Assembly (NCBI RefSeq): GCF_021155765.1
Contig: NC_060110.1
Location: forward strand, 24,760,001-24,824,000
DNA length: 64,000 nt
Direction: 5' to 3'
Source: Diprion similis
Taxonomy: Eukaryota; Arthropoda; Insecta; Hymenoptera; Diprionidae
Of this stretch, positions 56,001 through 64,000 are shown in pieces. A model generated the notes under the pieces. That model was not told the origin of the DNA and ran no database searches. It was given only the letters and a program-made list of their open reading frames with translations. Position numbers and translations under genes: made by a program. Position 1 is the first letter of the stretch, and every line of letters starts with the position of its first letter.

Positions 56001-58600
56001 CGAAGTGACCGCGATCATTCGACCGTTCCTTATACATATACAAGTATTTCTACGCGCACCCCGCTTCGTCATGGAGGAATTTCATAACGAGTTCTTTACG
56101 ACCATATCTTTGTCATATTCGCCACAGTACCAATTAGTGCCTTTAAACAGATTCCGAGCTTGGAATTCCGTCTCAAAGGCCCGATAGAATCGGATTCTAA
56201 ACAATTGTCCGCCATATCCTGAGACCGATGGATGTGCCGTTGAAAAAACCAAAAAACAAAAGACAAAAAACGAAACTTTTCCCTCTCAATCCAATACATT
56301 ATGCATGCGGGGCACAAACCGTATCTACCAAATTCTGTCACGATACAATTTCCGGCCATATAATTAGAATTTCGAAAGACAAATGCCGAAGCCGAAACGT
56401 TCGCACGTTTCAAGATAGGTAAATCAGGTCGGCATAACCTCTTGTACCTCCTTACATCACGGTCCTTCATATACGCTACTCTTCGTAATTTTTACAGTTA
56501 TTTCATGCGCCATGCAATCTTGATATCCGCTTTGTCGTTCGCCACTGGAATTGCGGGATCTCTGTCGCAGTCAAGCTACGATTAGGTGATAAAAAATACG
56601 AATTCAACTGAATATTCTTCGAGTTTTTTATTAGCTACTAATTTTAAAAATAAATGCAAATATTACAATATAACTACACAAAATATGTTTATACATCCAT
56701 CCTAAAATGTCTAATGACGAGCGAAATGTCAGATAAAAATAATGCTGTCCAATTAGTATTATTGTTAATGAATAAAATGAGATATAAGGTTATAATTATA
56801 AACAATACTCGTCATAATCAGGTCGACGTGTCTTGTACAATCCAAAGTTGGAATAATCCTGAACACGTGGCTGCAGATTTAGACTCCTTCCGTGAAATTT
56901 CTTAGTCATGTTTATTTATTTTCTCTGCAAATTCCCACAATATAAGGGCATGTAAGAGACGAAACGAGATCCAGGAATGTGTAGGTACGGCGTACCTCGT
57001 AGCTTATACGTGTGTACCGCGTGGTTTGTCGTATTTTCGGCGCGACTCGGCAAATATTTGTAAATTTGAAAGGAGACGTCTCAATCGGGGCGACGGAGGG
57101 TCTCGCTGCACGTACGCTGCAGCAGCCCTCCAGGCAAGAGCCACGCCTCCGGGTGCCTTTGACGGATTTTCTGAAAACGCTCAACTGCCAGATGCCGCTA
57201 ATTTCGCCGATTCGCCGTGACGCCGATTGAAAGGGCCCGGGTCGCCGATCCTCGACGAGCTTCCACTCTCGGCAACCATGAGCTGGTTCCCATCCCGAAC
57301 TCCGAAGAGATCGGTCACACTCACGGCGGGGGTGTTTTCCACCGATAATCTATTTATTGCGTGCATAATCGCCTTCGACGACTCTATTCTTCCATTCGGC
57401 CCTTCTCCTCCAGCTTTACTGCGCCGCGAAACATTCGAATTTCTTCATCTGAAACCGTCCCATCTTAAGGCTATAACAGTTTGCTCGATTTCGACTTTTT
57501 TTTTCTCTCGGGACTCGGGAATTCTGGATTAGGAATTCCAGGAAGTTTCTAAACTAAATAAAATGTAGGTACCCGATGTATCTTCATAAAAACAATTCTT
57601 AAATCAAACTTACATACAATCAAGACGCGATATCTCGATTTTTCGACACTTTTTTCTCGTCCCGAATAATTCTCGCTTCGAGAAGTATAGACCAAAACCC
57701 TAAGTCTGCAACTAGCCAAAGTTCAGGTTCCAACCGAAATGTTATTGGATGCGGTGCCGTGAGCAAGTCATACTGTGTAGGTATATCGTACTTAGTGCGT
57801 ATCGTGCACATCGTGGTCGCAAGTCACGCTTCGTTGTCCCTGCATCCGAGAATGTCCTCAAACATTGCTGCAATTGAACAGGAATAGGTATGTATCTACA
57901 TTAGCGAAGGGGCTGCAGGCGATAAAGAGACGCAAAATTTTGCGACAACGGGGTTTTCTATGTGAATGACAAGCGAGCGACCATTACCGTCGAGACGACA
58001 AAGCCGAGGACCGCCTTGGATCTTCATGCGCAGGAATAATCGCGCGGAGAAGACTTTGCGAAAGAGATGGCAGGATGGGCAGTATAATACTGTAATATTG
58101 GACTCGAGGGAGCTGTTTGCTTGTTGGCCATTGTTGACCGTTATTCACACTGTCGCCCTGCGCCGTTCTCCATCCTGGTCCCGGCCATTGTCCGGCATTG
58201 TTTCCTACCCGTGAAACGCATTAATCTCGTTTCGACAACTCCTGGGGGTCCGGCAATGAGTCCCGTCCATCCCACCACGCCCAATACTCGGTTAGACGAA
58301 CCTGCGCCGTGTTCTTCAGCATCGGTGGAATGCAAATCACCTCCAGAAGGTGGAGAAAATATTTTGCGATAGGCTTCCAGGCCGCAAAAATAAGGCCGCG
58401 TTAAATTCAATTCCGCCGTGCTCGTCAGTTTCTACAGTCCAGATGCTCGTGATTTTGCAGCACTCCATGCAGTAACTATCGTTACATCGTAAAATATTTC
58501 GTAAAATGGATCGAATTAGGGAAAAGTGAATATAAGATATTTCTTCGGTTTTCCGAATGTATTAGGATCTGCTTTTTAAGCCAAGACGAACGCTTTAGGC

Positions 58601-58846
58601 TACACGGAGAAAATAGAACAGCAGATTTTATTAAAAAACTGCAGGAAAAAAGGGACACATCAGATTTTTTTGGTAAAATACACAATTTACTGTAGAATCA
58701 GTGAGAACCACTGTGTGCAGAGTGAAATCTGCTACATTTATAGTAAAAACCATAGTTGACGTGGGTATTTTTTACAAAAAACCCTGAAGCGTCCCTCTTT
58801 TCCTGCTGTTTTCAGTAAAATTTGCTCTCTTTCTTCTCACCGTGTA
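58601..58846. mobile_element. Foldback MITE with CACGG(A/T)GA termini and TA flanks
   Basis: The left end TACACGGAGAAAATAGA mirrors the right end as TACACGGTGAGAAGAAA. The two arms stay alike for about 75 bp (GCAGGAAAA.AGGGAC, TCAG.TTTTTTG.TAAAATAC blocks). The element is 246 bp, non-coding, and bounded by TA on both sides, which fits a TA target-site duplication of Tc1/mariner-type elements. Confidence 0.72.
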
Positions 58847-61016
58847 AGTCACGCGTGAGTATAATATAATTACTCAGGTCGAGCCTAGTCCCCGGGGGGT
58901 TGGTGAAGGTACGAAGAGCTGCGGAGTTGAAGGGCGGAGCGGGCGAACGGGGCCCGTCGAGCAGAGAAATGGTTGTAAATTAGTAATCTTCATTGCGTCA
59001 CGGTTAGATACGCAGGGGCATTCATCCTCTTCCGAGCGCTGTGAGTGGCCTGGAAAAGTTTTTCCCTCACCGCGTTGGCGGATGAAAAGTCGGCGGAAAG
59101 AATGGTCGGCTCAACGGTGGCTATCCGGTCTCGGCACTCAGTCAGGGCGAACCGGACAGACTTGAGTCGTGTGACTGACCAACAACCTCCGACTGCGGAC
59201 AATGGCAGTTGACGTGCATGACGATTCCCTGCAAGGCAGCGTCGTAAAACACTAATGCTCGATCACGAGGATTGCAGGGCGCCGTGCCGGGAACTTGGAG
59301 AATAACGCGAGAGGAATCTTTAAGGAGGATCCTGCCTTTGCACTGTGCCTACTCATTGTGGGTACGACTTGCGTGTCCAGCACCCTTCGATCCATGAAAA
59401 TGGAAATGGATGGTTCGGTTCCAAACTGCTTTTGCTCGGGAATGCAGAAGCTTGACTTGAACTGCAGCGACACCTTTGTCCTTTCATGGTATCTTAACTG
59501 TCCACGCTTCAGCAATTGCCAGATATTTTCAGGCTAGATCATTGCTACATTATTTTCGCAAAGTCTGTGAATTTAATTTCTAGATTTTTGGAAAGGGGAA
59601 ATTTTTTAATCGAATCGTCGAAATGGAAAGGTGTGTAATATTGTGAATTTGGATGCAAGGAAAAGGCTCGGGGGAAGAGTTGTGGCGGGTTGAAGAGACA
59701 AAGAAGCGGGCAGATTGAAAGGTGGAAAGGTGAAAGAGAGATTGGAAGGAAAATGGAGTAAGGAGAAGCTGAGGAATATGCACAGGTATGTGGGTAAGAG
59801 AAAGACAGGAGAGAGAATTAGGAGGCAAAGCGCCCCGCCTATTCTGTAACCCCACCGAGAACCCTCTTTGGCTAGAGCCTCAACAATGGCTGGCATGTTT
59901 TTCAATATTTAGCCATCGTGACTCTTCGACGGGGCCCGTTCGGGGAAAATCTCCGCGTCGAATTGGAAACGAGATAATTCAATTATCCGACAGCTGCCGA
60001 CGTCGTTGGCGTTGTGCGGGCGACGCTTCAGGTATAAAGAAGAACTCGGGAAGGTGAGGCTTGGAAGCGGTGATGATCGCTTCGCGGTGCGGTGCTGATG
60101 GGAGGTCAATGCGGATCCCGAAATCCTGAAGGATCCTAAAATAAGAGTATAACTCTGTCTCGTTTCCATTTCAACCCTACAATTCGTCCGCTCGCAATTG
60201 GACTATATATAATCCGTTCAACTTTTTCGGCTCTGTTTCGACACCAGCTTACCATTTTCCCTGATACTAACAATCCAAAAAAGAAAAAAACAACAATGTC
60301 CCAACTGTATAAACCTATTCTGGTATGAATTATGATCAAAAACGACATGCAGGTGTTGTGTGCGACAAAGTTCGGAAAGAGATCAAAGTTCTCGGCTAGC
60401 CGCGAGGAGTGGCTGTGTCACACCTTTGGTTTCCGCCCGGAAGTCCCTGACGCTGGGGGTGAATGGGGTCCTCAGTGCGGAGGCGTCGGAGGGTGGAGGC
60501 ACCGCGCGATTCGCCGCATACGCGTATCCTATCCGCGGCGTTAATGGGGAGGGAGTTTATTACCGGAGCTGACGACTGGGAACGGCCGAACACAGGGGTG
60601 TTTTATGCCCCAGAGCGAACCACAATGCACTCCATTGACAATTCATCCTCGACACACGACGCCGCGCGTCCCTACGCTCCGCCCACGATCCGGCTACACA
60701 GGGCACCGACGCCTCGATCCCGGCTTCTCCAAAGCACCACCGCGGTACCTTCGCTCCGCCAAAGGAAGCACACCCGAACCGAACACGGGACGACGGGGTT
60801 GGAGGCGGGGGCAGCGTAGCGTCTTGACGAAGGGACGAAAGCGCTGGTTCTGTTTCGCGACCGACTGCAAGTTGCGATCGGATGAATCAATTTACAGGCT
60901 GCGATCTTTTAAGGGGACTGTGGTGGGTCGAAATTTTGAAAATTTGCGAGACTTGGATTGTTTATAACAATGGTTTGTGCCTTCAAGAATGTTTATGAGC
61001 ATATTTGGTAGTTGGC

Positions 61017-61349
61017 ATGGTTCACAGGTCAATAATATGGACGGTTCAACGTAGTTAATCCAACGAGGTAAAATTGGGTCTTACCACGATTTCAACCGAA
61101 GGCGTAATCCAATCCGGAGTCTCTTTTCTGGATCTCTTTATCGGACCCCTTCGTAATCTAATCCTCCTGAAAAATTGAAAATCGAATAAAAATTTTCTAG
61201 GGATTACATTTTGGAGGGATCGATAAAGAGGAGTCCATTAAATAGACTCCGGATTGGATTACCCTTTCGTCTGGAATCGTAGTAAAACCCAATTTTACCT
61301 GGTTGGACTAATAACGTTGGGCAGTCCACATGATTGACCTGGGAACCAT
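61017..61349. mobile_element. Full-length palindromic (hairpin) element, 333 bp
   Basis: The left half starts ATGGTTCACAGGTCAAT and the right half, inverted, starts ATGGTTCCCAGGTCAAT. Similarity continues with few gaps to the centre at about 61,183. Long identical blocks include AGGTAAAATTGGGT, GTAATCCAATCCGGAGTCT and CTCTTTATCG. Roughly 80-85% of the arm pairs by eye. It is non-coding, and a transcript would fold into a single long hairpin. Confidence 0.82.
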
Positions 61350-64000
61350 ACCGTGCAACAGAATAATTCACAAATATGGCGATAAACGCCCCTGAAAGTA
61401 TGAGCTGGTTACATTAATTCGTACCATTGTTATAAACAATCTGAGTCACGAAAAGTTTCAAAATCTCGAACCCCTGTAGTCTCCTCAAGGAATCTTCATT
61501 CTTTGAAGACGCAAGTATGTTCGTCTATGTCTCTTTGGCCCTTGTAGATAAGTGAACATCTTGAAATGTAATAATATCGACAGAAAAAGAATGAAATATA
61601 GCTTAGCATTCATGATCATGTAATTGGCAATCATTGTACATGGTTTGAAATATGTACACTCAAGAGCTTTCGCTGACGTCAGTCACAGTTAGTTATTACA
61701 TTAAGAGGCAATGCATCAGCAACATTTTAAGAAATCGATGCTCCGGCAATCGCGCAAAGTATATTTTTCTTTCAACACAATGGGAAATAAATGAAACTTG
61801 GCAGTTCCTTATGACACCCTGGGGATGAGGAGCTGGAAGAAAGCATAGCTTTCACAAGTGCCCACTCGAGTTTTCACGAAGCTGGGAGTTTCAATTGTTC
61901 ATCCTTTTAGTTGGGTCTAAAAAAATCGTAACGTCGTGACGAATTTCTTGACTGCAGGTTGAGTGGCGCCTGTCGAATGAGAAGCCAAAAAAATGGCGGA
62001 ATTCGCTTTGTTTCAGAGAAATCATAGTTTTCAACGCGTCATCGCATAGCAGAGTTGATAAACAAAGTAGCCTCGCAGTTCGAATTTCGATGTATCGATG
62101 GAAGTAGAAAATTCTTCGTTGTTCAGAATCCACACGATATTGCAGGGTTCAGTTTCCCATGGAGAGTTGAAAAATGTTGCGTGTGTACAATTTTGGTAAG
62201 CTCTTGAGTTCAAGGCTGATTAGGATTTTTCAGCAGTGTTGCACTTGACGCTGCACTTGGTCGAGGCCTCCATGCCCACCCTGCAGCCTACGAAAGCAGG
62301 AAACATCCCGGAAAGATGCCGAGTCTGAAGATGAAACGCGCCGCCATACGGGCCACCCCTGGAGTCAACGAAGAATCCTAGACTGGTTGAAGAACTTCAG
62401 AGCGGGATACACGTCCGCAACCTATTAGCGGAGCAGAAGTAGCACCGCCCGCAACTGCTTGGAGTAAACGAACCAATAACTCTCCCCTAACAACCTGATA
62501 ACCAGAAAAAGGGCTTCTGGTTTGCCTGAGCTGCGAGGCCCTACGATGATCAGGAGCTAAACCTGGGGAGCAAATGAGCTACACAAGCAAAAATGAGAAA
62601 CGCAAAACTTTTCCGTAAACATGTAATTTTCAAGGTGTGGACGATGCTGTGTACTTCTACAGATTTGGAAAGACGTTTCGCATGTTGACACAAACTCTAG
62701 GGTTTATCGGTCTTGGCCATTCTATTTCTTCCTTCATATTTCGAGGGGTTTCGTTGTAGCTTATAAAATGAATGCTCGATCAATGTGCATGGAAGGTAAT
62801 TACAATAAGAACTGGATGTACCTGCAAATTTCTTCAGCATCGTCACTACGCGTGACTTCCGGAGTGTACGAGGTCCATAATCTGAATACCCCTAATGATA
62901 CTTACTAACAGAAGGAGGTACACGACTACCAGGAGACGCCATAAGCGGCGAGGTGCGGAGAGCGGAGGAATCTGTTGGGGTCGACGTTTGAGCTACGCCG
63001 CTGGGTGACAAATGTGTCGGCGAACTGAATGTCCTCTGTGATCTGTTGCGGCGACAGGCCTAAAATGGCCACGGTCGCATTTTAGTCATATATAGATAGG
63101 TATACCTGCCCGCCTCGCGTACATGCCTTAACACACGGTCGTAGGCTGTGGGTTGTTGTTATTATTATTGGCTGTGGCCTATGCCGCACTATGGCTTTAT
63201 TGCTGCGGTATAGAAACGCTCATTCGTCGCTACATGTCCCGGCGAGTGCGCGCTGCAAGGACTCATGCCAAGGGTCCAGCGGGGCCCGGAGGGGTCCAGA
63301 GGGAACCGCAGGAGACCAGAGGGGGACCAGGGAGCGTCCGACCGGCTCGTGTGATTAATGACAACGACGACACGCTCACGGATTTTTTACGGAGGGATTA
63401 GAGTCGGTTCCGAATTCGCACAAACATCTCCCTCCAAAGTTCCCGAAAAGTCGGACCACGCACGGCAAAAATTGAACGAAGTCGAGAGCTTGCGTCAAAT
63501 CTGCGATAAAACTGTTTCCCTCGTACCGAATTTCGGACGTAAAACCACCGTTCCGTAGCCCAGTGCGCTGCGCAATCAAGCATCGGTTGTCGACTACTCG
63601 AACCCTTCACTATTGGACGCGAGCGGCTTACCGATTCGGTTGGCGGCGTTCTCGCGTCGCGTTGCCGCTTTCCGAGACCGCGTTTGTCGTCAATTGTTGC
63701 ACGGTGCGCCCCACAAGTTTACACACAACAGCCTGACGTGCAGTTTATGCGACTCCATTGTCGGCCGGTTAGTTTGCCGCTCAGGATCAATGATCACGAG
63801 GTGGGAGAAGCAACAGCCGCAAACCATAACCATTGGCCACCACCACTCATTTAGAAACTTACGTCTCACTTATCCAGGTTTGTGGAAAGGCGAAAACGTT
63901 CCTACCAAAGTGGCCGTATATTCACCTCGAGCATAATCGAGACGTCATTTTCAACTCTGTCGCAGTTTAACCACGATGATGGTGAAAAAGACCGGTCCTT

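Larger units (their letters stand above)
53017..64000. other. Gene-poor right flank, GC-richer from about 57 kb
   Basis: No exon with family resemblance is seen in 11 kb. From about 57 kb the base composition rises in GC and CpG, with many overlapping open stretches on both strands that share no coding signature. Such a stretch often precedes or contains the 5' exons of a long-intron developmental gene, but nothing here shows which. Two foldback elements (58601-58846, 61017-61349) are listed separately. The segment 62230-62600 has no readable frame. Confidence 0.5.

Noticed and set aside
59580..59905. Open stretches rich in Phe/Leu/Ser on the minus strand near 59.6-59.9 kb
   Set aside because: They reflect a purine-rich run on the plus strand; composition is biased and no family is recognised.
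60463..60967. Arg/Pro-rich open stretches near 60.5-61 kb
   Set aside because: Typical by-products of GC-rich DNA with few stop codons; several frames are open at once and no family is recognised.

Overview
The window is nuclear DNA from an insect, most likely a hymenopteran. Seven genes can be supported; all are split by short introns with GT/AG junctions, and their protein families are typical of animals. The species cannot be fixed from the sequence alone. For six genes I joined exons by hand, checking splice sites and reading phase across every junction. Each of these gives one uninterrupted frame with a stop codon close to the family's usual length. The seventh (coracle) runs off the left edge.

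Layout. 1-11.9 kb, minus strand: coracle (protein 4.1 homologue), with an N-terminal FERM domain and FA region. Its 4,890-bp exon carries about 51 tandem 25-residue repeats, and one intron holds a decayed non-LTR retrotransposon. 11.9-24.4 kb: no recognisable coding sequence, but two copies of a short inverted-repeat element and several simple repeats; coracle's 5' non-coding exon(s) probably lie here. 24.4-49.6 kb: a compact cluster with strictly alternating strands: CEP104 (+), NSUN2 (-), AGK (+), DTL/Cdt2 (-), an uncharacterised 1,202-residue nuclear-type protein (+), and METTL7/TMT1 (-). NSUN2/AGK and DTL/uncharacterised are head-to-head pairs with gaps of 463 and 580 bp; the other neighbours are tail-to-tail. 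49.6-64 kb: no gene that I can defend, three foldback (MITE-like) elements, and a GC-richer stretch from about 57 kb.

The genes are housekeeping functions and do not form a pathway: septate junction scaffold, centriole/cilium tip protein, tRNA m5C methylation, mitochondrial lipid kinase/TIM22 subunit, CRL4 substrate receptor for replication control, and a membrane-bound methyltransferase. The DTL neighbour carries several SUMO-interaction-like motifs, so a genome-maintenance role is possible, but that is inference.

The most unusual object is the coracle repeat exon. It has about 51 copies of a 25-residue unit with a DG..IKDG.IY.KDGKPL core, and its last 24 units are organised as four 6-unit higher-order repeats.
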